Below, in pieces: positions 33,569 to 43,146 of a stretch of DNA of 51,124 nucleotides (within the stretch, counting starts at the first letter, position 1; every line of letters starts with the position of its first letter). Source of the stretch: Clostridia bacterium (GTDB lineage: Bacteria; Bacillota; Clostridia; TANB77; CAG-508); the NCBI GenBank assembly GCA_022797635.1, contig JAAWKZ010000006.1, forward strand, positions 1-51,124, given 5' to 3'. The notes beneath the pieces are model-generated. The model was given only the letters and a program-made list of their open reading frames with translations, made no database searches and was not told the DNA's origin. Made by a program: the position numbers and the translations under genes.

Positions 33569-35320
33569 GTGAAGGGAAAGATGAAATGGGTTATATTAGG
33601 TATTATTGTAATCATTGTTGCAGTAACAGTAGTTTTTGCTGTAAATGAAATGCAATTTGCATATGAAATAGAAGAAATCAAAGAAATTAATTATATGACT
33701 TTAGTACAAGACAATAAATATGGAGTAATTGATAAAACAGGAAAAATTGTAGTAGAGCCAACTTACAATGGAATACAAATTCCAAATCCATCTAAACCAG
33801 TTTTTGTTTGTATAGGCGAGTATGATAAAGAAGCAAAAGAATATGATACAAAGGCATTTAATGATAAAGGTGAGCAATTATTTAGTGAATATGATAAAAT
33901 CGAAACGATTTCAGTAGAAACAAATATTGAAACAACTCCTTATGAGAAGAGCACTTTAATTTATCGCAAAAATGGAAAGTATGGATTAATTACTTTAGAA
34001 GGTAAGCAAATTACAGAGCCAATTTATGAAGAAATTAATAGTATTAATTATAAAGAAGGCACCTTTGCAGTTAAGTGGGAAGGAAAGTTTGGTGCTATTA
34101 ATTTAAAAGGAAAAGAAATTATTAAGCCAGAATATGAAACGATTACTTCAGATAATTATTATAATGAAAAAACAAAAAATAAGACAACAGGTTTTATTGT
34201 GAGTAAAAAGACAGAAAATGGTTATCGATATGGATATATTAATTATCGTGGAAAAGTAATTTTAAAAACAGAATATACAGAACTTGAAAGAATAACAGAA
34301 ATTGCAAATGAAAGAGATTTATATTTTATTGCTTTTAGAGAAGGACAAGCAGGGCTATTAAAGAAAACAAAAGTAATTTTAAATTATGAGTATGAGGATA
34401 TTCAGTATAGTTCTTTAAATGATGTTTTTGTAATACAAAGAAATGGAAAACAGGGTGTTGTATCAAAAAAGGGAGAGACTATTGTTAATGCAGAGTATGA
34501 TACTATCACATTTGGTGGCATGTATATTGCTGCTAGAAAAGGAAATAATACATATTTATTTGATTTAGTAGGAGCTTCTATTGAAAATAAAGAAATTGTT
34601 AGCAAAACAGCTACTACAAATCCAAATTATTTTATTACGGTAGATCAAAATGATATTTATAATGTAATAGATAGTGAGGGGAAAATAGTCATTGACAATA
34701 ACTACAGCTATATTGAGTATTTATCAGGAGATTATTTTATAGTAGCAAAGGATGGAAAAAATGGAGTTATTGATATTACTGGAAAGTCTGTTGTTGATTT
34801 AGCTTATACAAGTATTTTTCGTTTAAATGATACTGAGATTATACAAGCTGAGAAAATAAAGAGTAAAACGATAGATTTGTATAGTGGCAGTATGCATAAA
34901 ATTGCGAGTCAGGAAAATGCCAGTATTATAACAGGAAAAGATTATATCTTATTGGCATCAGATAAGGAGTTTGCTTATTACGACTTTTCAGGTAATAAAT
35001 TAGATGCAAAAGATGTATTTCCAAATAATCAATTATTTGCGAAAAAAATAAATGATAAGTGGGGATTTGTCGATAAAAATGGAAATGTTGTGATTCAAAA
35101 TGAGTATGAAATGGTGACGGATTTTAATGAATATGGATTTGCAGGAATTAAGCAAGATGGTAAGTGGGGAGTTATTGAGCAAAATGAGAAAAAAATTATT
35201 CAGGAGCCAGTATATGAGTTAGAATGGACACAACCAAGTTTTATAGGAAAATATTATCAAATTCGTAATTGGCATGGTGGTGCAAGATATAGTGCTGATG
35301 TTTCAGAAGAAGAGATGTAA
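33569..35320 (+). CDS. Membrane-anchored WG-repeat protein
   Basis: 583 residues. One N-terminal membrane helix (about 7-25), then about eleven WG/KWG-type repeats of the form YGVIDKTGKIVVEPTYNGI, for example KYGLITLEGKQITEPIYEEI, KFGAINLKGKEIIKPEYETI, KNGVIDITGKSVVDLAYTSI and KWGFVDKNGNVVIQNEYEMV. Such repeats should form a beta-propeller-like or extended surface outside the membrane; the function is unknown. GTG 33569 or ATG 33581 (AAGGGAAAG upstream) may be the start. Transcribed with the CNNM-like gene. Confidence 0.88.
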   Translation: MKGKMKWVILGIIVIIVAVTVVFAVNEMQFAYEIEEIKEINYMTLVQDNKYGVIDKTGKIVVEPTYNGIQIPNPSKPVFVCIGEYDKEAKEYDTKAFNDKGEQLFSEYDKIETISVETNIETTPYEKSTLIYRKNGKYGLITLEGKQITEPIYEEINSINYKEGTFAVKWEGKFGAINLKGKEIIKPEYETITSDNYYNEKTKNKTTGFIVSKKTENGYRYGYINYRGKVILKTEYTELERITEIANERDLYFIAFREGQAGLLKKTKVILNYEYEDIQYSSLNDVFVIQRNGKQGVVSKKGETIVNAEYDTITFGGMYIAARKGNNTYLFDLVGASIENKEIVSKTATTNPNYFITVDQNDIYNVIDSEGKIVIDNNYSYIEYLSGDYFIVAKDGKNGVIDITGKSVVDLAYTSIFRLNDTEIIQAEKIKSKTIDLYSGSMHKIASQENASIITGKDYILLASDKEFAYYDFSGNKLDAKDVFPNNQLFAKKINDKWGFVDKNGNVVIQNEYEMVTDFNEYGFAGIKQDGKWGVIEQNEKKIIQEPVYELEWTQPSFIGKYYQIRNWHGGARYSADVSEEEM

Positions 35321-35398
35321 TTTAAAATAATACATAATCTCTTTATGAAAATTGTACTCTCATTGTAATTTTTAAATTGTTTAAAGAAAGGTAGAAAA

Positions 35399-36631
35399 AT
35401 GGAACTAAGTGAAGATGTAATAGAGTTAGGAAGAAAAGCAGAAGCCGAAGTACAAAAGGAATTGAAAGAAATAGATGAACTTTGCGAATATCATAGTTTA
35501 CGAGTATTACAGGCATTTCAAAAATATCATGTGTCAGATATTCATTTTAATAGTACCACAGGATATGGATACTCAGATGTAGGAAGAGACACTATTGAGA
35601 AGATTTTTGCAGAGGTTTTACATGCAGAAGATAGTTTAGTAAGAAGTCAATTTATTTCAGGTACTCATGCTTTAACAGTTGCTTTATTTGCCTTTTTACG
35701 TCCAAATGATACTATGATTAGTATTTGTGGAAAGCCATATGATACATTAGATGAAGTAATTGGAATTGTACCAAATCCGAGTTCTCTTCAGGCTTATGGT
35801 GTAAAATATGAGCAAATTGATTTAATTAACAATGATTTTGATTATGAAGCAATTCGAAATCGAATGAGTAAAAAAGATGTGAAGCTAATTGAGATTCAAC
35901 GTTCAAGAGGGTATAGTTTGAGAGATAGTATACAACTAGATAAAATGAAAAGGGCTATCCAAGTGATTCGTGAAGTAAATGATGAAGTCATTATCATGGT
36001 GGATAATTGTTATGGAGAGTTTGTTGACAAAGTAGAACCAACTCAAATTGGTGCAGATGTTATGGTAGGGTCTTTAATTAAAAATTTAGGTGGAGGTTTG
36101 GCACCAAATGGAGCCTATATTGCAGGAAAGAAAGAGTTAGTAGCATTAGCAGCAGAGAGACTAACAGCGCCAGGACTTGGAAAAGAAGTGGGACCTACAT
36201 TAGGAATTAATAAGCAAATTTTGCAAGGACTTTTCTTTGCTCCTAGTGTTGTGGCAAGTAGTTTAAAAACAGCAATATTTGCTAGTAAATTATTAGAGAA
36301 TTTAGGATATAAACCATGCCCAAGATATAACGAAAAGAGATCAGACATTGTACAGACAATTGAATTCGGAAATTCTGAAAAACTAATTGCTTACTGTCAG
36401 GGAATTCAAATGGGTTCTCCTATTGATAGTGATGCGATTCCAGAACCATGGGATATGCCAGGATACACAGATAAAGTCATTATGGCAGCAGGAGCTTTTA
36501 CGCAAGGTTCTTCTATTGAGCTTTCTTGTGATGCCCCTATTCGAGAACCATATGTTGCCTTTATGCAAGGTGGACTAACTTATCCATATGGAAAATTAGG
36601 AGTATTGCATGCAGTGCAAAATATATTATAA
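35399..36631 (+). CDS. Methionine gamma-lyase family / aluminium-resistance (YnbB) PLP protein
   Basis: 410-residue cytoplasmic fold-I PLP enzyme. It shows FISGTHALTVALFAFLRPNDT (cofactor phosphate region), IQRSRGYSLRDS, IMVDNCYGEFVD (Asp pairing the ring nitrogen) and GSLIKNLGGGLAPNGAYIAG (PLP lysine), which is the order of the family annotated as aluminium resistance protein or methionine gamma-lyase family. The real substrate is not known. Start ATG with GAAAGG. It is followed after 12 bases by the flavoprotein gene. Confidence 0.9.
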   Translation: MELSEDVIELGRKAEAEVQKELKEIDELCEYHSLRVLQAFQKYHVSDIHFNSTTGYGYSDVGRDTIEKIFAEVLHAEDSLVRSQFISGTHALTVALFAFLRPNDTMISICGKPYDTLDEVIGIVPNPSSLQAYGVKYEQIDLINNDFDYEAIRNRMSKKDVKLIEIQRSRGYSLRDSIQLDKMKRAIQVIREVNDEVIIMVDNCYGEFVDKVEPTQIGADVMVGSLIKNLGGGLAPNGAYIAGKKELVALAAERLTAPGLGKEVGPTLGINKQILQGLFFAPSVVASSLKTAIFASKLLENLGYKPCPRYNEKRSDIVQTIEFGNSEKLIAYCQGIQMGSPIDSDAIPEPWDMPGYTDKVIMAAGAFTQGSSIELSCDAPIREPYVAFMQGGLTYPYGKLGVLHAVQNIL

Positions 36632-36643
36632 AAGGGAAGAGAT

Positions 36644-37922
36644 ATGAAAACAGTTGTAATTGGTGGTGGACCCGCTGGAATATTAGCAGCATATAGTGCT
36701 AGTAAAAAGGGAGACCAGGTCACAATTTTAGAAAAAATGAATTCTATTCGGAAAAAAGTTATTAATTACTGGTAAGGGTAGATGTAATATTACCAGTTCT
36801 TTTCCTATGGAAGAGTTTATTTCTAATGTACCAGGAAATGGAATGTTTTTATATAGCTCATTTTGTAGGTTTACAAATCAAGATATCATTCAAATTTTAA
36901 GACAACAAGGTGTAGAAGTGAAAGAAGAAAGAGGCCATCGTATTTTTCCAGTAACTGACCAAGCAAAAGATGTTTTAGAGGCTTTTGAGAGGATACTAAA
37001 GAAACAAAAGGTACTAGTTCAAACTAATAGAAAGGTAGAAGAAATTTTAATGGATAAAGGCAAAGCAATTGGTGTGCGATGCCTTTTTCATGGGCAAGAA
37101 GAAAATTATTTTGCAGACAAAGTGATTTTAGCAACTGGTGGAAAAAGTTATCCAGTGACAGGTTCAACAGGTGATGGATATAAATTGGCGGAAAAATTAG
37201 GACATACCATAACTAAGTTACAACCTTCTTTAATTCCATTAACAGTGAATAAAACATCTTTATCATTGTGCAAACAACTACAAGGACTTAGTCTGAGAAA
37301 TGTATCAATTCAAATGAAGGATACTGAGAAAAATAAAGTAATTTATGAAGATTTTGGAGAAATGCTATTTACGCATTGGGGAGTTTCAGGGCCAGTTATT
37401 CTAAGTGGTTCGGCACATTTACTTCGTTATCCAAAAATACAAGAATTATTAGAAAAAGATAAAGTAAAGCTTTGCATTGATTTAAAGCCAGCTTTGGCAG
37501 AAGAAAAGTTAGAAGAGAGAATTTTGAGAGACTTTCAGCAAGAAAAAAATAAGGAATTTAGAAATAGTTTAAATGGATTATTACCAAATAAAATGATACA
37601 ACCAATGATAGAAATATCAGGTATCGATAGAAATAAAAAAGTGAATTCTATTACGAAAGTAGAAAGAAAAAATTTAGTAAAGCTATTCAAAAATTTTGAA
37701 GTCATATTGAAGGGTTTTAGACCAATTGAAGAAGCAATTATTACTTCAGGTGGAATTGCAATACGTGAGATTAATCCTAAAACAATGGAGTCCAAATTAA
37801 TCAAAGGACTATATTTTGCTGGCGAAATTATTGATGTAGATGCTTATACAGGTGGATTTAATTTACAAATAGCTTATTCAACGGGATTTGTGGCAGGAGG
37901 ATATCAAAATGAAGACAATTGA
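36644..37922 (+). CDS. BaiN/HI0933-family flavoprotein, frame split by +1 shift at CGG
   Basis: With one +1 shift this gives a 425-residue NAD(P)/FAD-dependent oxidoreductase. The zero frame starts at ATG 36644 (AAGGGAAGAG) with the FAD-binding VVIGGGPAGILAAYSA and TILEKMNSI. It then meets CGG at 36749-36751 and stops 7 codons later. Skipping the C continues as GKKLLITGKGRCNITSS, the family's most conserved motif, then GHRIFPVTDQA, LATGGKSYPVTGSTGDGY, GVSGPVILSGSA and the C-terminal GLYFAGEIIDVDAYTGGFNLQ, open to 37922. The dinucleotide fold and the rest are both needed, so the protein requires the shift. Overlaps yigZ by 14 bases. A pseudogene or sequence error are the alternatives. Confidence 0.85.
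36749..36751 (+). other. candidate +1 recoding site (in-frame CGG)
   Basis: Context TCT-ATT-CGG-AAA in frame zero (codon 36), or TCT-ATT-(C)-GGA-AAA-AAG restored. The identical 9-mer ATTCGGAAA at 36364-36372, read as TTC-GGA in an intact gene, causes no shift. Confidence 0.6.
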
Positions 37923-38544
37923 AAAAGAAGTATCAGCAGAAATAGTAGAAAAAAAATCCAAGTTTATAGGAAATCTTTTTTATGTAGAAAGTGTACAAGA
38001 AGCAGAAGCCAAGATTGAGGAAATTCGCAAAAAATATTATGATGCAAGACATCATTGCTTTGCTTATCGCGTGATAGAAGAAAATCATGTGCTAGAAAGA
38101 GCAAGTGATGATGGTGAACCAAGTGGTACAGCAGGAGCTCCAATGTTACAATTACTAAATAAAAATGAAGCTGTTAATGTTTTAATAGTAGTTACAAGAT
38201 ATTTTGGAGGAGTACTACTTGGCACAGGTGGGTTAGTGAGAGCTTACTCGCAAGCAACTGCAGAACCAATGCAAAAGGCAAACTGGATAAGTTTAGAAAA
38301 AGGTGAGGTAATAAAGTTGCCAGTAGCTTATCAAAATTTAGCTTATTTACAATATTATTGCAGAAAAAATGATATTTCTATTTTGGAAACGAATTTTGAC
38401 AAAGAGCCTTATGTTATTCTTGAAATTGCAATAGATAAAAAAGGTAAATTCTTACATGAAATAGAAGAAAAACAGTTTTGTATACAAAAAGTGGAAGTTT
38501 TGCAAGAAAAGTATATTCAAAAGAAAATACAAGAAAATGCATAA
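37909..38544 (+). CDS. yigZ: YigZ/IMPACT family protein (UPF0029)
   Basis: 211 residues. N-terminal UPF0029 domain with KKSKFIGNLFYV, DARHHCFAYRV, RASDDGEPSGTAGAPML and VVTRYFGGVLLGTGGLVRAYS, which are the family hallmarks, followed by the small DUF1949 ferredoxin-like domain (about 135-205). The bacterial function is unclear; the eukaryotic relative IMPACT regulates translation stress. ATG 37909 has GGCAGGAGG 8 bases upstream and lies inside the end of the flavoprotein gene, a coupled arrangement that also argues that upstream gene is translated to its end. Confidence 0.92.
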   Translation: MKTIEKEVSAEIVEKKSKFIGNLFYVESVQEAEAKIEEIRKKYYDARHHCFAYRVIEENHVLERASDDGEPSGTAGAPMLQLLNKNEAVNVLIVVTRYFGGVLLGTGGLVRAYSQATAEPMQKANWISLEKGEVIKLPVAYQNLAYLQYYCRKNDISILETNFDKEPYVILEIAIDKKGKFLHEIEEKQFCIQKVEVLQEKYIQKKIQENA

Positions 38545-38589
38545 AAATTAACACTTTTAGAATAAAATGGAAAATATTTCCAAAAATAC

Positions 38590-38618
38590 TTGCAAATTGT
38601 AATAAAGCATAATATAAT
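38590..38618 (+). promoter_or_regulatory. promoter of spo0A
   Basis: TTGCAA 38590-38595, 17-base spacer, TATAAT 38613-38618. GGAAA-ATA-TTTCC just upstream (38571-38583) is a possible binding site. The leader of about 85 bases contains TTCCA-AAAAA-TGGAA. Confidence 0.6.
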
Positions 38619-38710
38619 TTCAAAAGTGAAAGTGAGGTTTCTAATTTCCAAAAAATGGAATTTTAAGAATCTTCTTTGCAAAATTTTGAAGAAAATAGGG
38701 GGAAGAAACC

Positions 38711-39526
38711 GTGAGTGAAAAGATTACAATATTGGTAGCAGATGATAATAATGATTTTACAGCCACATTATCAAGTTATTTAGAGCAAGAAGAGGAAATG
38801 GAAATTATAGGAATTGCGAGAGATGGTAATGAAGCATATAACATGGTTCTTGAATTACAACCAGATATCATTTTATTAGATATGATTATGCCACATTTAG
38901 ATGGATTAGGAGTATTAGAGAAAATAGCAGATACAGATATGGAAAAAAGACCATTATCTATTATTCTATCAGCAGTAGGACAAGATAAAATTACACAGAA
39001 GGCAATTGCACTGGGAGCACAATATTATATTGTGAAACCATTTGATATCAATGTGTTAGTAAAAAGAATGAAGGAACTTAAGAACTATCAACCAGCACAA
39101 TTCAAAAATTTTATTACTCGTGAGATTAAAAATCAATATATTGATATAGCACCAGAAAGGAAGAAAGACCAAGAAAACTTAGAAGCATTAGTTACAAATA
39201 TTATTCACGAAGTTGGAGTACCTGCACATATAAAAGGATACCAATATTTAAGAGAAGCTATTATGATGGTAATCAGGGATACTGATGTGATTAACCAAAT
39301 TACAAAACAGTTATATCCTGAAATAGCAGGAAAATATCATACAACACCAAGTAGAGTAGAAAGGGCTATTCGCCATGCAATAGAGGTAGCATGGGGAAGA
39401 GGACAAGCAGATACTGTGGAAAATATTTTTGGATACACTGTATCAGCAAACCGCGGAAAGCCTACTAATAGTGAATTTATAGCAATGATAGCTGATAAAT
39501 TAAGGCTTGAACTTAAGAGTGCATAA
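38711..39526 (+). CDS. spo0A: Sporulation master regulator Spo0A
   Basis: Phosphorylated response regulator that starts sporulation. 271 residues: receiver domain with Asp57 ([14 protein letters not shown]) and Lys109 (YIVKPF), then the Spo0A-specific DNA-binding domain (about 155-271) with [21 protein letters not shown], the recognition part [18 protein letters not shown], and the C-terminal [23 protein letters not shown] start with AGGGGGAAG. spoIVB, its usual upstream neighbour, is not here; the gene is a single unit with its own promoter and terminator. Confidence 0.97.
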   Translation: MSEKITILVADDNNDFTATLSSYLEQEEEMEIIGIARDGNEAYNMVLELQPDIILLDMIMPHLDGLGVLEKIADTDMEKRPLSIILSAVGQDKITQKAIALGAQYYIVKPFDINVLVKRMKELKNYQPAQFKNFITREIKNQYIDIAPERKKDQENLEALVTNIIHEVGVPAHIKGYQYLREAIMMVIRDTDVINQITKQLYPEIAGKYHTTPSRVERAIRHAIEVAWGRGQADTVENIFGYTVSANRGKPTNSEFIAMIADKLRLELKSA

Positions 39527-39531
39527 AAAGC

Positions 39532-39566
39532 AAAAAACAAGGTTGAAATATACCTTGTTTTTGTTT
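39532..39566. terminator. intrinsic terminator after spo0A
   Basis: 10-bp stem 39534-39543 / 39552-39561 (AAAACAAGGT / ACCTTGTTTT) followed by TGTTT; it lies between convergent genes. Confidence 0.85.
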
Positions 39567-39589
39567 GTACATAGGAGTTTTTTATACTA

Positions 39590-40522
39590 TCATTGTGTAT
39601 GCTTGCTCCAATAAGGATTTGCAACGAAATAATAAGGGTGGTTATTTTCAGGAGTTCCATACAATTCAAGGAACCTTTTTATTTCATTTTCCACTATCTC
39701 TAAAATTTCCTTATGACAGTTACCAACATTGAAAACAAAAGATTTAACAGGTATATTATTAGGATTACATTCTGTTCCAATGTACATAAAGTAATTATCT
39801 TTTTTTTGTTTAATCGAAATACTATGATATTTACGAACTTTTGGAAAGAAAGTATTCATACATAATGAGTGAGGATTACGAGTGCTACCTTCCCATACAG
39901 AAAGATTGTACTTAAAAGCAAGCTCGCAAAAAGAACTTAAAAAATATTCAAAATCTTTTTCTTGAGCAATATACTTATCACTGGTATATTTTCCATTTGG
40001 ATATTTTGCATCAAAGGTATCTAAATTTAGTTTATATTTTCCTACTAAGGTAGCAAGATTTCCATAGGGATGACCAAAATGATAGGATGTACCTCCAGGT
40101 TTTAGTTTCCAAAATTTCAAAAATGCATGATATGTTATGATATTTCTTTCTTTTAGTTCTTGTATAAAGCTTTTATGATAGATTCTTTCATATTCTTTTA
40201 AAGCTTGGTTATCCCAAAAAGTATTATAAAATGGTGCATGGTATGACTTTATCCAATCCCACATAAAAGATGAGCTCTCAACATTAGGAGCTTGCTCATG
40301 ACAATCGGCACATAGTAAAACAAAATTGCTAGGTTCATCTTTTCCCCCAAGAGAGTCAGGTATAATATGACAACGGTGTAATCTTCGTTCATATCCACAT
40401 CGCCAACATATAGTATCAGCTTCAGCCCAGTCAAAATTTAAATCACACTCATCTTCAAGTTGTATCCAGTAATCAATAATTTCTTCTTTAGTAGTCTTTA
40501 TATTTTCTCGTTTTTTACTCAT
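39590..40522 (-). CDS. HNH endonuclease domain protein
   Basis: 310 residues. The N-terminal third has an HNH/zinc arrangement: CWRCGYERRLHRCHIIP, LGGKDEPSNFVLLCADCHEQAP, with two Cys pairs and catalytic His, so metal-dependent DNA cleavage is expected. The C-terminal two thirds are aromatic-rich and not recognised. I start it at ATG 40522 because GGGG lies 7 bases upstream (MSKKRENIKTT); an upstream in-frame ATG lacks a good site. It is divergent from a SEC-C protein. A single HNH protein of this size may be a restriction-type or defence nuclease; that is inference. Confidence 0.8.
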   Translation of the reverse strand: MSKKRENIKTTKEEIIDYWIQLEDECDLNFDWAEADTICWRCGYERRLHRCHIIPDSLGGKDEPSNFVLLCADCHEQAPNVESSSFMWDWIKSYHAPFYNTFWDNQALKEYERIYHKSFIQELKERNIITYHAFLKFWKLKPGGTSYHFGHPYGNLATLVGKYKLNLDTFDAKYPNGKYTSDKYIAQEKDFEYFLSSFCELAFKYNLSVWEGSTRNPHSLCMNTFFPKVRKYHSISIKQKKDNYFMYIGTECNPNNIPVKSFVFNVGNCHKEILEIVENEIKRFLELYGTPENNHPYYFVANPYWSKHTQ

Positions 40523-40608
40523 AATATTCCCCTTTAATGTATTATTAGACACATTATAACATAGAATGATAAAAAGAAAATAAAAATGTAAAAATTTGTT
40601 TTGTTCGC

Positions 40609-40637
40609 TAGACAAATAAGTAAACCTGTACTATAGT
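40609..40637 (+). promoter_or_regulatory. promoter of the SEC-C gene
   Basis: TAGACA 40609-40614, 17-base spacer, TATAGT 40632-40637. Confidence 0.5.
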
Positions 40638-40671
40638 TATAATAAATTATAAAATAGGGAGGGAATAGATA

Positions 40672-42819
40672 ATGAAAGAAATTGAAGAACTATTTCAAAC
40701 GGCAAAAGTAGAAGAGATAAAAAAGCTATTGAAAGTAATAATAGAAAAAATAGAAACTGTAGATAGACAGAAACAAGAGATATTGATAGAAGAGATAAAA
40801 CAAAACGTTAAAAAAACAGAAAAAGAATTAAGAAAGAACTATACACCTTTAGAAGGATTATTTATTTTTCCAGAAGAAGTTGCACCATTAGCTTTATTAG
40901 TTGAAGAGATTAGTAATGATATAGATAATAATGAAGATATATTAAAAGTTTTAAAGTTTAATTTAAATAACTATTTTGAAGAATTTAAAGAGGTCAAAAA
41001 GGATGACTGGCATGTAGAAATTGAGGAGTTAAAAAGAGTTATTCTAACACTGCAATTAGAGTGTAAATACTTTAATATTTTACAGAAAAAAGACCTTCAA
41101 CTAAGTATTATGATGTTTCACAACCGATTTCGAAGAAATAGTATGTCAGTATTAAATTATAGTACTGTAAAGAATAAAAATTTTGCTATACATAGTTATT
41201 ATTGTGCGAATAGTAAAAATAATCGCGAAGCGGTTTCGGAAATATGTTTACAACAGTTTGGATATATTCTAAAGGAAATTGTGGTTGGTGGTTCACAAAG
41301 AGCACCAGATGGTTTTATAGAGCTATTTGAAGATATAGATATGCCAGAAATTGATGACGAATCTAAAGAATTGACTGCCTTATTTGCTAATACATTTAAA
41401 CATTATATAATAGAAAAGATGGAAATTAGAGTAAAGCAAGAAGAAAAGGACGCAAAGATAGAGCATTTAGATACGCGAAATGAAGAATTTGTTGAAAAAA
41501 TGTTAAGATATTTTGATAACATGTTTGAAAAGCTATTAGAAGATAAAAAAGAATTAGATGATAATGCAAAATGTTTATGTGGAAGTGGAAAGAAATATAA
41601 GAATTGTTGTAAAAAAAGGAAATTGAAATATTATGAAGGAAAAGATAAAAAACATTATATTAAATCTGTCCCTAAGCATCCATATGTAGAACAAGCATTA
41701 GAGAATGAAAGAATAAGATTTAAAAAGGTATTTGGGAGAACGCCAGGGAAGGAGGATTATGTTTGTGGTGGTGTACTCTTAAGAGATTTAGAAAGAGCTT
41801 ACAAACTAATGAAAAGACAACAGATGGCAGATGAAGCTTTACTATATGCAACTCACAAAACAGGAAGGATGCTTACTACTTTCAATGAGGAATTGCTTCC
41901 AGAAAGAGAGGTAGAAGAATTTAAAAGTTATGTTCAAGAATATAGAAAGCTAATGAAAAGTAAAATCAAGGGACATAAGTGGAATATTTTACAAGCTGTA
42001 GCTACTACTAATTTTATTTTAGAGAATCAGTTGCAAGTAGAACTTCCTAATATGATTTATGCACTTAATTTATGTGTGAATTTTTATAGTCAAAATACAA
42101 AAGAAAATGAACAATTTATTATTCATAATATAAAAGATTTTTTAGTGTTTTGTGCCTATAAAGCAAGCATTCAGTTAACGGTATTACATGAATTAGTAAA
42201 TGGAGAATATTACGAAAATTCTATAGCAACTATACGAATTATTTATGAAATTTTAACTGCAATAAGAGCTTATAAACGAAATCCAGAATTATTTGAGGAA
42301 AAAATATTATCAGTGGTGGGCTTACAATTAGGAAGTCATAGAAAGCTAGAAAATGGAAATATTATTGAAGATATACAAACTGGAAAAAGATATAAATATA
42401 ATATCCAAAAAAAACAGCTTGCAGAAAAAGCGGGTAAAGATTATGAAAGACTATATGACATATGGTATTCAGAACTTTCAGGATTTGCACATCTAGATAC
42501 AGAAACTGCTAAGGATATGTTTCAGAACAAAGATGCTTTTGAAGAAATTGATGAATGTTTAATGGCAGGCTTTTTAGGAATGATTTTAGGATTGGAAATT
42601 ATTATGGAACTTATGGAATTTGAAGGAAGTGATAAAAAGGTGAGTAAAGATTTGAAGTATTTTTCTAATATTTTGTTGAAAGACTTTTTAGATATTATGC
42701 CTACAGTTATTTCTATTGAAGATAAAGAAATTTATCATATCTTGTCAAATACACTTGAAGCCTATAAAACAGACTATAAAATTAATTATCAAAGAAGCAG
42801 AATATGTGAGGTATATTAG
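40672..42819 (+). CDS. Large SEC-C motif protein with DUF5677-like C-terminal region
   Basis: 715 residues. A helical Glu/Lys-rich N-terminal part (about 1-290) is followed by a SEC-C zinc motif (CLCGSGKKYKNCC, about 301-313) and a middle region (320-450). The C-terminal helical part contains VNGEYYENSIATIRIIYEILTAIRAY, which looks like the DUF5677/HEPN-like helical region found in defence-linked proteins. SEC-C motifs bind zinc and often mediate contact with SecB-like or nucleic-acid-linked partners. The gene has its own promoter and is divergent from an HNH nuclease. Function unknown. AGGGAGGG precedes the ATG. Confidence 0.7.
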   Translation: MKEIEELFQTAKVEEIKKLLKVIIEKIETVDRQKQEILIEEIKQNVKKTEKELRKNYTPLEGLFIFPEEVAPLALLVEEISNDIDNNEDILKVLKFNLNNYFEEFKEVKKDDWHVEIEELKRVILTLQLECKYFNILQKKDLQLSIMMFHNRFRRNSMSVLNYSTVKNKNFAIHSYYCANSKNNREAVSEICLQQFGYILKEIVVGGSQRAPDGFIELFEDIDMPEIDDESKELTALFANTFKHYIIEKMEIRVKQEEKDAKIEHLDTRNEEFVEKMLRYFDNMFEKLLEDKKELDDNAKCLCGSGKKYKNCCKKRKLKYYEGKDKKHYIKSVPKHPYVEQALENERIRFKKVFGRTPGKEDYVCGGVLLRDLERAYKLMKRQQMADEALLYATHKTGRMLTTFNEELLPEREVEEFKSYVQEYRKLMKSKIKGHKWNILQAVATTNFILENQLQVELPNMIYALNLCVNFYSQNTKENEQFIIHNIKDFLVFCAYKASIQLTVLHELVNGEYYENSIATIRIIYEILTAIRAYKRNPELFEEKILSVVGLQLGSHRKLENGNIIEDIQTGKRYKYNIQKKQLAEKAGKDYERLYDIWYSELSGFAHLDTETAKDMFQNKDAFEEIDECLMAGFLGMILGLEIIMELMEFEGSDKKVSKDLKYFSNILLKDFLDIMPTVISIEDKEIYHILSNTLEAYKTDYKINYQRSRICEVY

Positions 42820-42833
42820 AAAAATTAGATTGG

Positions 42834-42862
42834 TTGACAGAATATATAAATTATGTTACAAT
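42834..42862 (+). promoter_or_regulatory. consensus promoter of the lysine riboswitch transcript
   Basis: TTGACA 42834-42839, 17-base spacer, TACAAT 42857-42862. Transcription would begin just before the riboswitch. Confidence 0.8.
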
Positions 42863-42871
42863 AAAAATGAT

Positions 42872-43030
42872 GTATATTGAAAGAGGTTGCAATTTTTAAG
42901 AGTATTACTTTTGTTAAGCAGATAATTGCAAAGGTAAGAAAGGGAAAATTGCCGAAATTGAAAAGTGAAATCTGTAACTTTTCAGTTGGGCTAATGCAAA
43001 ATATGTATTAGACTGTCACAAAAAAATTGT
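42872..43030 (+). ncRNA. Lysine riboswitch (L box)
   Basis: The leader carries the L-box core blocks in order and spacing: AGAGGTTGC, TTTTTAAGAGTAT (42881-42906), AAAGGGAAAATTGCCGAA (about 42938-42956), TTGGGCTAATGCA and TGTATTAGACTGTCAC (42985-43020). They match the conserved parts of the lysC leader of B. subtilis. A terminator follows at 43076, so lysine should switch the downstream genes off. The exact P1 ends are estimated. Confidence 0.88.
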
Positions 43031-43075
43031 GGGGTGCTTTCAAACAAATAAGAAATGATTGATAGATTTTTTATG

Positions 43076-43107
43076 GGTTTGCGAAGGTAACTTTGCGAAC
43101 CTTTTTT
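43076..43107 (+). terminator. riboswitch-controlled terminator
   Basis: 11-bp stem 43076-43086 / 43091-43101 (two G-U pairs), GTAA tetraloop, then six T. It lies 40 bases before the first gene. Confidence 0.88.
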
Positions 43108-43146
43108 GATGTATATCAAATAAAAAATAAAAGGGGAATGACAATT

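Noticed and set aside
42872..43146. A tRNA or T-box in the leader before 43147
   Set aside because: No acceptor or T-loop pattern (GGTTCGA) and no T-box AGGGTGG/TGGCACC-like block; the L-box blocks explain the leader.
43093..43146. N-terminal extension of the GNAT-like protein starting in the terminator
   Set aside because: The extra residues come from the T tail of the terminator and lack a ribosome site; ATG 43147 has one.
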